6,220 nucleotides of DNA from Bacillota bacterium (GCA_030705945.1 JAUZPS010000292.1:1-6220); one strand, 5' to 3'; counted from the stretch's first letter, positions 1 through 6,037 are shown. Notes: a model not told the origin generated them from the sequence alone. A program made the numbers and translations.

Positions 1-2
1 CC

Positions 3-104
3 CCGCTTATTAATAATACGGAATTAACTATCATAGAATATGTTCAAGGTTACATAGACAGGTTTAATGAGGATATAATAAATGGAATAAAAAGTGTTCT
101 TTAA
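3..104 (+). CDS. C-terminal fragment of an unidentified protein
   Basis: A reading frame open from the window edge runs 33 codons to a TAA at 102-104. The visible tail is hydrophilic and probably helical (for example YVQGYIDRFNEDIINGIKSVL without its last residue) and shows no motif I recognise. The other two + frames stop within the first 30 bases, so this is the only + frame that could be the end of an upstream gene. No hairpin terminator follows it before the prfC promoter at 138. Coding status is inferred only from the open frame and its position; the start and function lie outside the window. Confidence 0.45.
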   Translation, partial: PLINNTELTIIEYVQGYIDRFNEDIINGIKSVL

Positions 105-137
105 GGAAAATAATTATAAAGTGTTTTTCTATATCAT

Positions 138-165
138 TTGACAGGTTATATTATAATACTATAAA
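138..165 (+). promoter_or_regulatory. Probable sigma-A promoter of prfC
   Basis: A perfect -35 hexamer TTGACA (138-143) is followed after 16 nt by TATAAA (160-165). A perfect TATAAT also lies at 152-157 but is only 8 nt from that -35 box, so it would need a different, weaker upstream element. Transcription would begin near 172, giving a leader of about 37 nt before the ATG at 209. It would leave almost no leader before the TTG at 179, which supports the later start. Confidence 0.6.
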
Positions 166-193
166 ATTAATTTGCTGCTTGAAATCAGAATAT

Positions 194-202
194 AAAGAGA
201 GG
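194..202 (+). promoter_or_regulatory. Ribosome binding site fixing the prfC start
   Basis: AAAGAGAGG ends 6 nt before the ATG at 209. The in-frame TTG at 179 has no purine-rich site in front of it, so the ATG is preferred. Confidence 0.75.
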
Positions 203-208
203 TTCAAA

Positions 209-1819
209 ATGCAGGATATAAAACAAACAATATGTGACGAAGTGTCACGCAGAAAAACATTTGCGATCATATCCCACCCGGACGCCGGTAAAACGACATT
301 GACCGAAAAGCTATTGTTATATGGCGGCGCCATAAGGTTGGCAGGTTCTGTAAAGGCTAGAAAAGCAAATAAACACGCTGTTTCAGATTGGATGGAAATT
401 GAAAAGCAAAGAGGTATTTCTGTAACCTCTAGCGTTCTGCAATTTACGTACAATAATTATTGCATTAATATATTAGACACTCCAGGTCACCAGGACTTCA
501 GTGAAGACACCTATCGAACCCTTGTAGCGGCTGACAGCGCGGTAATGCTAATCGACGGAGCTAAGGGTGTGGAAGAGCAGACAATAAAACTCTTCCATGT
601 ATGTAAAATGAGAGGCATTCCTATTTTTACATTTGTAAACAAGATGGATAGAGCAAGCAAAGATCCGTTTGAATTAATGGAAGAAATAGAGAACGTACTT
701 GGCATACATTCATACCCTATGAATTGGCCCATCGGTATAGAAGGTGATTTCAAGGGCGTTTATAACAGAAAAAAAGCTCAGATTGAGCTGTTTGACGGCG
801 GCGACCACGGCCAGACATTTGTATCGTCCAATGTGGGTAGCGTAAATGATAAAATTTTCGCGGATCTCCTTGGCGAACATTATTATAAAAAGCTCTGCGA
901 TGAAATAGAGCTCCTGAACATGGCAGGAGATGAATTTGATAAAAAGAAAATACTTAATGGAGAATTAACTCCCATTTTCTTCGGAAGCGCAATGACAAAT
1001 TTCGGAGTGGAGCCTTTCCTTGAAGAGTTTTTAAATCTTGCTCCAAAGCCAGGTTTCAAGAAATGTTCTATAGGAGATGTGGATCCTGAAAGCGAAAAAT
1101 TTACAGGTTTTATATTTAAAATTCAAGCGAATATGAACCCTACCCACAGGGATCGAATCGCTTTCCTGAGAATTTGCTCAGGCAAATTTACAAAGGGAAT
1201 GTCTGTGCACCATGTTCAGAGCAAAAAAGAAGTTCGTCTGTCACAGCCTACCCAATTTATGGCGCAAGAGCGAACAATAGTTGAAGAAGCATACCCCGGA
1301 GATATAATAGGGCTGTTTGACCCGGGTATCTTTAATATCGGCGATACCCTAAGCGAAGGAAACTCACAGCTCAGATTTGACGGAATACCCATATTCCCTG
1401 CCGAACATTTTGCAAGGGTTGTCGCAATTGATACAATGAAAAGGAAGCAGTTCCAAAAAGGAGTTACCCAGCTGTCGGAAGAAGGAGCAATACAAACCTT
1501 CAAGCAAATTGACATAGGCATTGAAGCGTTGATAGTGGGAGCTGTAGGGGCTCTTCAGTTTGAAGTATTGGAATACAGGCTTAAATACGAGTATGGAGTT
1601 GAAATAAGGATTCAACATCTGCCTTTTAAATTTGCCAGGTGGATCGAAGGAGACAATATTGACCCAAGAAAGCTTAATCTGACAAGTTCTACAATGATTG
1701 TCGAAGACAATGAAAATCGTCATGTTCTCCTCTTCGAAAACGATTGGTCAATAAGATGGGCTGAGGAACGCAACAAGAACATGAGTCTGGTTGATATTGC
1801 AACATCAATAAATAGCTAA
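209..1819 (+). CDS. prfC: Peptide chain release factor 3 (RF3), translational GTPase
   Basis: RF3 is a cytoplasmic GTPase that removes RF1 or RF2 from the ribosome after peptide release. The 536-aa product fits the family (about 530 aa). All G motifs are visible, numbered from the ATG at 209: P-loop HPDAGKTT (23-30), switch I with WMEIEKQRGISVT (about 61-73), DTPGHQDF (90-97), NKMD (144-147) and a G5-like FGSAMTNFG (258-266). The stretch from SHPDAGKTT through SDWMEIEKQRGIS and FSEDTYRTL is typical of RF3 rather than EF-G or TetM-type proteins. A translational domain II follows from about 290 and the RF3 C-terminal domain to the end. A TTG at 179 would add ten residues but lacks an RBS. The gene has its own promoter and ends in a hairpin terminator, so it is probably monocistronic. 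No frameshift or missing key residue was seen. Confidence 0.96.
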   Translation: MQDIKQTICDEVSRRKTFAIISHPDAGKTTLTEKLLLYGGAIRLAGSVKARKANKHAVSDWMEIEKQRGISVTSSVLQFTYNNYCINILDTPGHQDFSEDTYRTLVAADSAVMLIDGAKGVEEQTIKLFHVCKMRGIPIFTFVNKMDRASKDPFELMEEIENVLGIHSYPMNWPIGIEGDFKGVYNRKKAQIELFDGGDHGQTFVSSNVGSVNDKIFADLLGEHYYKKLCDEIELLNMAGDEFDKKKILNGELTPIFFGSAMTNFGVEPFLEEFLNLAPKPGFKKCSIGDVDPESEKFTGFIFKIQANMNPTHRDRIAFLRICSGKFTKGMSVHHVQSKKEVRLSQPTQFMAQERTIVEEAYPGDIIGLFDPGIFNIGDTLSEGNSQLRFDGIPIFPAEHFARVVAIDTMKRKQFQKGVTQLSEEGAIQTFKQIDIGIEALIVGAVGALQFEVLEYRLKYEYGVEIRIQHLPFKFARWIEGDNIDPRKLNLTSSTMIVEDNENRHVLLFENDWSIRWAEERNKNMSLVDIATSINS

Positions 1820-1844
1820 GATAACCAAATGTAAAACAACCGAT

Positions 1845-1887
1845 AAAAAAATGGTTTTAAACGAAATTTCGTCTAAAACCATTTTTA
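1845..1887. terminator. Bidirectional Rho-independent terminator between prfC and the DUF1186 gene
   Basis: ATGGTTTTA (1851-1859) pairs with TAAAACCAT (1874-1882). After one mismatch the stem continues through ACGA/TCGT to a 4-nt loop. An A-run lies on the left (1845-1850) and a T-run on the right (1883-1887), so the hairpin is followed by U-rich RNA on either strand. It lies between two convergent genes and can serve both. Confidence 0.85.
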
Positions 1888-1896
1888 TATATATAA

Positions 1897-1967
1897 GTTT
1901 CGGAAACTTGTTATAATGAGTTTTCATCATACAAAACTTGAACAAGGAATTTTTTGAAACGCCCTTA
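1897..1967 (+). repeat. 71-nt hairpin-forming dispersed repeat, copy 1
   Basis: This copy matches 3639-3709 in the same orientation with three mismatches (1902, 1903, 1911); 1912-1967 is identical to the other copy. It folds as a nested stem: GTTTC-GG-AAA (1897-1906) with TTTTTGAAAC (1951-1960), then CTTG/CAAG (1907-1910 with 1943-1946), then AGTTTT/AAAACT (1919-1924 with 1933-1938). Two of the three differences turn A-U into G-U wobble pairs, so the RNA stem is kept. Its right edge contains the stop codon of the minus-strand DUF1186 gene. It also holds TGTTATAAT (1909-1917), an extended -10-like motif. It may be a MITE or an IS-end remnant; no family is recognised. Confidence 0.8.
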
Positions 1968-2870
1968 TCCGCAGCACTTTTTATACTTTCTACCGCTTCC
2001 GCATGGGCACAGATCATTTGGCCCAATTTTATTTCCTACAGCTATATAGTTTTGTTTCGTTTCATCCGCTTGAACGTAGCAACCCCAGCCTCTTAGATCT
2101 TCTATAGCATCGTCAATAAATTGATGATGAATGTCATTCTTAAAGTTTTCTATAACATTTTCTTTCTTATCTTTTAAGGTGGTTTCAACATAACCCAGAT
2201 CTATTATCGAATCATCTACCAGATTGTTTTGGTATGCTGACCTTATATCCTCTATAATTTCTTCAGGATATATATCATTACAAGCAGAAACAAGTTCCGC
2301 TATTATATAACTGTTTTTATCCCAAGTTTCATCTGCTAAAAGGTCCTTAAAATATTGGAACATATCTTCCCTGCTTAAAACGCCCTGAACCGCAAGAATC
2401 GCTAACGCTCCCACTGCATGTCCTCTTATGGATTCATCAACCGCGCTATTTACAACAAGTTCTTTAATGTGACTAAGATCATTTCCACATAGAGATGCAA
2501 GTATCATACCCGTTGATTCACATAATGAATCTCCAAACAGATCGTAAGGCAAATTACCTGGAAGCTTGAGCAGTTCAACGTATAAAGGATATGCTTTCGT
2601 TTCTTTAAATTGAGCTAATATAAATATTGCATAAATATGAGCAAAATAATCCTTGCTTTTTGCGTATCTATTGTGATTTTCTTTTACAGACTTCAATATA
2701 TCCAGTAATACCGGAGTAGCTTCGTCTTTTCTTTGTATGATCTCTTTTAGAATTGCCTCTGGAAAATCTTTTTTTATATATTCGATCTCTTTAACTAGTT
2801 GTGATATAGAATAGCTTTTATAATCAATTTCATCAGCAATAAGTCTTTCATTCGATTCATTATTCGCCAT
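1965..2870 (-). CDS. DUF1186 family protein with C-terminal SEC-C zinc-binding motif
   Basis: The 301-aa protein has two recognisable parts. Residues about 20-200 resemble the DUF1186 family, a helical HEAT-like domain of unknown function. Landmarks are FPEAILKEII, HIYAIFILAQFKETKAYP and DLFGDSLCESTGMILASLCGNDL, followed by a helical segment around IRGHAVGALAILA. The last 19 residues are a SEC-C motif with the C-x-C-x8-C-C pattern (C288, C290, C299, C300), the small zinc-binding module also found at the end of SecA. No signal peptide or membrane segment is visible, so it is probably cytoplasmic. The ATG at 2870 is supported by AAGGGG (2878-2883) seven nt upstream. It lies downstream of the tRNA operon terminator on the same strand. 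I found no convincing promoter in the 57-nt gap, so read-through is possible. The biochemical role is unknown. The stop codon falls inside the right edge of repeat copy 1. Confidence 0.88.
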   Translation of the reverse strand: MANNESNERLIADEIDYKSYSISQLVKEIEYIKKDFPEAILKEIIQRKDEATPVLLDILKSVKENHNRYAKSKDYFAHIYAIFILAQFKETKAYPLYVELLKLPGNLPYDLFGDSLCESTGMILASLCGNDLSHIKELVVNSAVDESIRGHAVGALAILAVQGVLSREDMFQYFKDLLADETWDKNSYIIAELVSACNDIYPEEIIEDIRSAYQNNLVDDSIIDLGYVETTLKDKKENVIENFKNDIHHQFIDDAIEDLRGWGCYVQADETKQNYIAVGNKIGPNDLCPCGSGRKYKKCCG

Positions 2871-2927
2871 ACCTATTCCCCTTAATCAGTACTTATTATT
2901 AAATCATTCCCTAAACTTTCCTATATA

Positions 2928-2973
2928 TTCAAAAATTCCGAGATTAAAGAATCTCGGAATTTTTGAATTTTTT
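2928..2973. terminator. Terminator of the tRNA operon, symmetrical
   Basis: A perfect 18-bp stem joins 2928-2945 to 2950-2967 around an AAAG loop. The core is CCGAGATT/AATCTCGG and the outer pairs are A/T runs. On the minus strand the core is followed by TTTTT and ends the tRNA-Lys transcript. On the + strand it is followed by T6 (2968-2973). It separates the tRNAs from the DUF1186 gene. Confidence 0.85.
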
Positions 2974-3048
2974 GGTGAGCCATCCGCGATTCGAACGCGG
3001 GACACCATGATTAAAAGTCATGTGCTCTGCCAACTGAGCTAATGGCCC
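2973..3048 (-). tRNA. tRNA-Lys (anticodon TTT)
   Basis: The minus strand folds as a full cloverleaf. The acceptor GGGCCAT pairs with ATGGCTC using one G-U. The D-arm is GCTC/GAGC and the anticodon stem CATGA/TCATG carries the loop CTTTTAA. The T-arm is CCGCG-TTCGAAT-CGCGG, the discriminator is A, and CCA is encoded. The anticodon TTT lies at 3013-3015 and reads AAA/AAG. It is the last gene of the tRNA operon, three nt after tRNA-Gln. Confidence 0.97.
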
Positions 3049-3051
3049 AAA

Positions 3052-3128
3052 TGGCTGGGATGGCAGGATTCGAACCTACGAGATGCCAGAGTCAAAGTCT
3101 GGTGCCTTACCGGCTTGGCTACATCCCA
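3052..3128 (-). tRNA. tRNA-Gln (anticodon TTG)
   Basis: The acceptor TGGGATG pairs with CATCCCA, and the U1-A72 start is usual for bacterial tRNA-Gln. The anticodon stem CCAGA/TCTGG holds the loop CTTTGAC, giving anticodon TTG (3093-3095). The T-arm is GTAGG-TTCGAAT-CCTAC, the discriminator is G, and CCA is encoded. It is the middle gene of the three-tRNA operon. Confidence 0.97.
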
Positions 3129-3133
3129 TTAAT

Positions 3134-3172
3134 TGAGAAGTGTGAAGTCGATTAAACAATTGCAACTTCTCA
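3134..3172 (-). other. Spacer hairpin between tRNA-His and tRNA-Gln
   Basis: An 8-bp perfect stem, TGAGAAGT (3134-3141) with ACTTCTCA (3165-3172), closes a 23-nt loop in the 55-nt spacer. No T-run follows on the minus strand, so it is not a terminator. It may guide processing of the precursor or be incidental. Confidence 0.5.
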
Positions 3173-3183
3173 CCTCTATATGG

Positions 3184-3261
<78 letters not shown>

Positions 3262-3292
3262 GCATTTGGTGCCTGAAAAAAGGCACAAAGAT

Positions 3293-3321
3293 ATCTTAAG
3301 TCAAAAAAGCGTTTCTGTCAA
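3293..3321 (-). promoter_or_regulatory. Promoter of the His-Gln-Lys tRNA operon
   Basis: On the minus strand a perfect TTGACA (3316-3321) is followed by exactly 17 nt and TAAGAT (3293-3298, four of six consensus bases). Transcription should start near 3286, about 25 nt before tRNA-His. The predicted leader begins with a small hairpin, GTGCCT/AGGCAC, around a 6-nt loop (3269-3286). Confidence 0.75.
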
Positions 3322-3349
3322 TAGCAATTCTAATCTTTTTTAAAATTAA

Positions 3350-3604
3350 TTTAGGCAGTATCAAAAAAATAACTGGTCAACTGGAATAGATCTCGACTAT
3401 TTATTAACTTTTACAAAAAAAGTATTTTCCTTTTTGCTGAAAAATGTTAAAATAAGTATGCAGCTAGCAAACAAAAATCTAAACAATCATAAAAATATAT
3501 CAAAATATGTCAGAAACTCTAATAATCTTACATTTTTATCATTTGAAAGCTTATATTTATATAATTATATGCTAATATTAATGTTGGCAAATGACGATAT
3601 GTAA
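3350..3604 (+). pseudogene. Stop-free 84-codon stretch, possible gene remnant
   Basis: One + frame is open from just after a TAA at 3347 to a TAA at 3602. It reads FRQYQKNNWSTGIDLDYLL at its start and ends in MLILMLANDDM. The only ATG leaving an appreciable product is at 3458 (48 codons), and the only alternative is a TTG at 3434; neither has a ribosome binding site. The composition (Asn, Lys, Leu, Tyr) is what AT-rich noncoding DNA also gives. Such a long open run is not expected often in DNA this AT-rich, so a decayed coding fragment is possible. I recognise no family. Confidence 0.2.
3351..3378 (+). repeat. GGCAGTATC direct repeat, copy A
   Basis: TTAGGCAGTATCAAAAAAA (3351-3369) is identical to 3606-3624. 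It is followed one nt later by AACTGGTC (3371-3378), which recurs after the second copy at 3631-3638. The two copies are 255 bp apart in the same orientation and flank an AT-rich segment. Confidence 0.75.
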
Positions 3605-3605
3605 G

Positions 3606-3638
3606 TTAGGCAGTATCAAAAAAACTTAGCAACTGGTC
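3606..3638 (+). repeat. GGCAGTATC direct repeat, copy B, abutting the 71-nt repeat
   Basis: This is the second copy of the 19-nt sequence (3606-3624). AACTGGTC follows at 3631-3638 after a 6-nt spacer, where copy A has a 1-nt spacer. It directly precedes the 71-nt repeat copy 2 at 3639, so the two may be parts of one element about 100 bp long. Copy A lacks the hairpin part, and 71-nt copy 1 lacks the GGCAGTATC part. Confidence 0.75.
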
Positions 3639-3709
3639 GTTTCAAAAACTTGATATAATGAGTTTTCATCATACAAAACTTGAACAAGGAATTTTTTGAA
3701 ACGCCCTTA
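3639..3709 (+). repeat. 71-nt hairpin-forming dispersed repeat, copy 2
   Basis: This copy shares 68 of 71 bases with 1897-1967. The outer stem is a perfect 10 bp, GTTTCAAAAA (3639-3648) with TTTTTGAAAC (3693-3702). CTTG/CAAG (3649-3652 with 3685-3688) and an inner AGTTTT/AAAACT hairpin with an 8-nt loop (3661-3666 with 3675-3680) complete the fold. The ends read GGTCGTTTCAAAAA and, inverted, GGGCGTTTCAAAAA, resembling imperfect terminal inverted repeats. It lies upstream of the small membrane-protein gene. No transposase accompanies it. Confidence 0.82.
3651..3659 (+). promoter_or_regulatory. Extended -10 motif within repeat copy 2
   Basis: TGATATAAT is a perfect extended -10 (TGnTATAAT). 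The sequence 17 nt upstream (AACTGG) is a poor -35 box, so activity would rest on the extended -10. It points toward the ORF at 3757, with a predicted start near 3666 and a leader of about 90 nt that contains part of the repeat. Confidence 0.4.
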
Positions 3710-3742
3710 GTAGTCATGCAATTACAATTTTATACTTAAGAT

Positions 3743-3750
3743 AAAAGGTG
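3743..3750 (+). promoter_or_regulatory. Ribosome binding site deciding the start of the 68-aa ORF
   Basis: AAAAGGTG sits 6 nt before the ATG at 3757. An in-frame GTG at 3748 is part of this site, so it is the Shine-Dalgarno sequence rather than the start. Confidence 0.6.
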
Positions 3751-3756
3751 AACAAA

Positions 3757-3963
3757 ATGTTTATATACTTTTTGCTTGGAATTATTATAGGTATCATTGT
3801 TGGGATTATTTTCACAATAGTTTCACTGAGACATCTATGTGTTATTAGAATAAGTGTTGTGAAAAAGTCACAAAAAAATAATCCAAGAGATTTAAAATCG
3901 CCCTATAGCGATATAAATCTAATGGATACAAAAATGGATACAAAATTCAGGAACTGTGGTTAA
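3757..3963 (+). CDS. Small single-pass membrane protein with glycine-zipper helix, function unknown
   Basis: The 68-aa product begins with a strongly hydrophobic segment (residues about 2-24) in which glycines 8, 12 and 16 are spaced every four residues (GIIIGIIVG). This is a classic glycine-zipper pattern for helix packing in membranes. The following 44 residues are polar and rich in Lys, Asp, Asn and Ser, with a duplicated MDTK near the end, and would lie in the cytoplasm by the positive-inside rule. No cleavage site is evident, so the segment is probably an anchor. The AAAAGGTG site supports the ATG; a GTG at 3748 would add three residues. The TAA is only 3 nt from the convergent nadE stop codon, with no terminator between. 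Upstream is the 71-nt repeat with a possible promoter. I do not recognise the family; a phage-type or toxin-like peptide cannot be excluded. Confidence 0.55.
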   Translation: MFIYFLLGIIIGIIVGIIFTIVSLRHLCVIRISVVKKSQKNNPRDLKSPYSDINLMDTKMDTKFRNCG

Positions 3964-3966
3964 GTT

Positions 3967-5889
3967 TTAGTCAACATAATTTAACCATAAGTTTGCTTCC
4001 GCATCGCTAGGCATACGCCAGTCTCCCCTTGGCGACAGGCTAATGGTTCCTACCTTTGGTCCATCAGGCAGACACGAGCGCTTAAATTGTTGCGCAAAAA
4101 ATCTTCTCAAGAAAACCTTTAACCATTTTAATATAGTATCATCTTCATATTTCCCCTCAAAAGCTTGCTTGCATAGAAAAATCAGCTTTTGGGGAGATGC
4201 TCCGTATCTTAGCATATGATAAATAAAAAAATCATGCAATTCATATGGGCCAACTATATCTTCCGTTTTCTGATTTATATCCCCCTTCTCGTCAGGAGGC
4301 AGCAATTCAGGGCTAATTGGAGTCTTCAGTATCTTATGAAGCACAATTTTAGCATTGCTTTCCATCATATTATCAGCTACCCACTCTACCAAAAACTTCA
4401 CGAGCGTTTTGGGAATACTGCAGTTAACAGAGTACATTGACATGTGATCGCCATTATAAGTGCACCATCCTAAAGCTAATTCTGATAAGTCTCCAGTCCC
4501 GATAACTAGTCCATTTACCTTATTGGAAATATCCATAAGTATTTGTGTGCGTTCACGCGCCTGTACATTTTCGTAGGTAGTGTCATGTACATTGATATCG
4601 TGTCCTATGTCTTTAAAGTGCTGAATACATGCCGGCTTTATATCTATCTCGCTAATGGAAACTCCCAATGACCTCATTAATTCCAAAGCGTTATAATAAG
4701 TTTCATTTGTTGTTCCAAACCCTGGCATGGTAACGGCATGAATATTTTCCGGTGGCAGCCCAACCAACCCAAAGGCTTTCGCAGTCACTAGTAATGCCAA
4801 AGTTGAATCAAGTCCCCCAGATATCCCAATTACAACCGTCTTAACACCAGTATGAATTAGTCTCTTCGCCAATCCGGAAGTCTGGATAGAAAATATTTCT
4901 CTGCACCTTCTATCCCGTGTCGCTATATCTGAAGGAACAAAAGGATGCGGGTCTACATATCTTTGGACATTGGTCAGTGTAGTTTTCTTAAGCTCAAAGA
5001 ATATTTTTCTTGCCTTTTTATTTAAACTAGCTTCCATAAAGCTTGTATTCTTTAACCTGTCATTGTTTAACTTTTGGACATCTATCTCACTGCAAAGCAT
5101 CTGTCCTTCCATTGAAAACCTTTCTGTTTCAGCAAGAACACCGCCGTTTTCCGCAATTATTGCGTGTCCTCCGAAAACAACATCCGTTGTCGACTCATAA
5201 ACGCCGCTTGAGGCGTAAATATAACCTGCAATACATTTAGCTGACTGCTGCTTAATCAGCTCTCTCCTATAATCGCTTTTACCAATAATCTCATTACTTG
5301 CGGAAAGATTGAGTAAAAGAGTTGCCCCGAGTATGGACTGGTATGAACTTGGAGGAACAGGCACCCATAAATCCTCGCAGATCTCAACTCCGATACAAAC
5401 ATTGTTTAAATTTGTCGCTTCAAACAATAAGTCCACACCAAAAGGAACCTTCTTACCAAATAAATCAATAGTATCGTTCAACGCCTTCGCGCCTGATGCA
5501 AACCATCTTTCTTCGTAAAATTCCTTATATCCGGGAATATATGTTTTTGGAACAACACCCAGTATATTCCCCCCCTGAATAACTACGCCGCAATTAAACA
5601 ATTGAGAGTCAAGCCTGACGGGCATTCCAACTATAGCAACAATATCAGTCTGACTGGTGTTGTCCATAATGTATTTGAGATAAACATAAGACTGTTCTAA
5701 TAAAACTTCCTGATGGAACAAATCTCCGCACGTATAAGCGGTAATTGAAAGTTCCGGGAACAATATAACCTGACAAGCCTTTTTATCAGCTTCTATTATA
5801 AACTGAACAATTTTTTTTGCATTGAACTCACAATTCGCCACCCTCAGCTCAGGAACTGCCGCAGCAACTTTTACAAAGCCATAATTCAT
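3967..5889 (-). CDS. nadE: Glutamine-dependent NAD+ synthetase
   Basis: The enzyme converts deamido-NAD+ to NAD+ with ATP and ammonia drawn from glutamine, the last step of NAD synthesis. The 640-aa product has the two-domain layout of the long bacterial form. The N-terminal nitrilase-type glutaminase (about 1-270) shows the catalytic triad: E46 in FPELSITAYTCGDLF, K115 in VPKTYIPGYKEFYEERWF and C171 in VEICEDLWVP. The C-terminal synthetase domain (about 310-640) carries the ATP P-loop SGGLDST (357-363), YENVQARERTQ (about 439-449) and GTGDLSELALGW (464-475), and ends with LSPRGDWRMPSDA. Having its own glutaminase, it need not use free ammonia. The ATG at 5889 is preferred because GGGTG lies 6 nt upstream; an in-frame GTG at 5898 overlaps that site and would add three residues. 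No interruption or missing catalytic residue was found. It appears to be a single-gene unit, with a candidate extended -10 TGTTACACT upstream (minus strand, about 5922-5930). Confidence 0.96.
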   Translation of the reverse strand: MNYGFVKVAAAVPELRVANCEFNAKKIVQFIIEADKKACQVILFPELSITAYTCGDLFHQEVLLEQSYVYLKYIMDNTSQTDIVAIVGMPVRLDSQLFNCGVVIQGGNILGVVPKTYIPGYKEFYEERWFASGAKALNDTIDLFGKKVPFGVDLLFEATNLNNVCIGVEICEDLWVPVPPSSYQSILGATLLLNLSASNEIIGKSDYRRELIKQQSAKCIAGYIYASSGVYESTTDVVFGGHAIIAENGGVLAETERFSMEGQMLCSEIDVQKLNNDRLKNTSFMEASLNKKARKIFFELKKTTLTNVQRYVDPHPFVPSDIATRDRRCREIFSIQTSGLAKRLIHTGVKTVVIGISGGLDSTLALLVTAKAFGLVGLPPENIHAVTMPGFGTTNETYYNALELMRSLGVSISEIDIKPACIQHFKDIGHDINVHDTTYENVQARERTQILMDISNKVNGLVIGTGDLSELALGWCTYNGDHMSMYSVNCSIPKTLVKFLVEWVADNMMESNAKIVLHKILKTPISPELLPPDEKGDINQKTEDIVGPYELHDFFIYHMLRYGASPQKLIFLCKQAFEGKYEDDTILKWLKVFLRRFFAQQFKRSCLPDGPKVGTISLSPRGDWRMPSDAEANLWLNYVD

Positions 5890-5930
5890 ATATATCACCC
5901 AACTTTTTAATAATTAGAATAAGTGTAACA

Positions 5931-5949
5931 TATTTTTTTCAAAAAAATA
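5931..5949. promoter_or_regulatory. Perfect A/T palindrome upstream of nadE
   Basis: TATTTTTTTCAAAAAAATA is two perfect 9-bp arms around a single C, 41 nt before the nadE start codon. On the minus strand it supplies TTGAAA just upstream of TGTTACACT. It may be an operator, a curved A-tract upstream element, or a chance arrangement of A and T runs. Confidence 0.35.
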
Positions 5950-5984
5950 ACCCTCTTTGTCTAATCTCGCGCTTACTCATAATG

Positions 5985-6037
5985 AAAAGACCCTTCAAAT
6001 AACAGATGCCGAATCTGGTATTTAAAGGGTCTTTTTT
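5985..6037. terminator. Strong terminator-like hairpin upstream of nadE
   Basis: AAAAGACCCTT (5985-5995) pairs with AAGGGTCTTTT (6025-6035). The stem continues through AAATA/TATTT and CAGAT/ATCTG with single mismatches between them and ends in a GCCGA loop. T6 follows on the + strand (6032-6037) and TTTT on the minus strand (RC of 5985-5988). It probably ends a minus-strand transcript entering from the right and insulates nadE. If the nadE promoter lies further right it would sit in the nadE leader. Confidence 0.75.

Larger units (their letters stand above)
3262..3756. other. Long AT-rich intergenic region with repeats
   Basis: About 495 bp separate tRNA-His from the small membrane-protein ORF. 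The left end holds the tRNA operon leader and promoter (minus strand). The rest contains the paired 19-nt direct repeats, a stop-free but poorly supported frame at 3350-3604, and repeat copy 2 at 3639-3709. No complete gene is supported. A TTGAAA at 3543-3548 with TATATG or TATAAT nearby is the only other + strand promoter-like string, and it is weak. Confidence 0.6.

Noticed and set aside
179..208. TTG start for prfC adding ten residues
   Set aside because: No RBS precedes it and the predicted transcription start is only a few bases upstream; the ATG at 209 has AAAGAGAGG at ideal spacing.
1364..1723. Minus-strand frames of 101-119 codons inside prfC
   Set aside because: They overlap a well-conserved coding sequence on the other strand and show no RBS or recognisable protein features.
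1844..1967. Repeat copy 1 as part of the prfC terminator
   Set aside because: The terminator hairpin at 1845-1887 is complete and separate, and only the following 71 nt recur elsewhere.
4216..5518. Several + strand frames of 65-76 codons inside nadE
   Set aside because: All lie antisense to conserved NadE motifs and are shadow frames.
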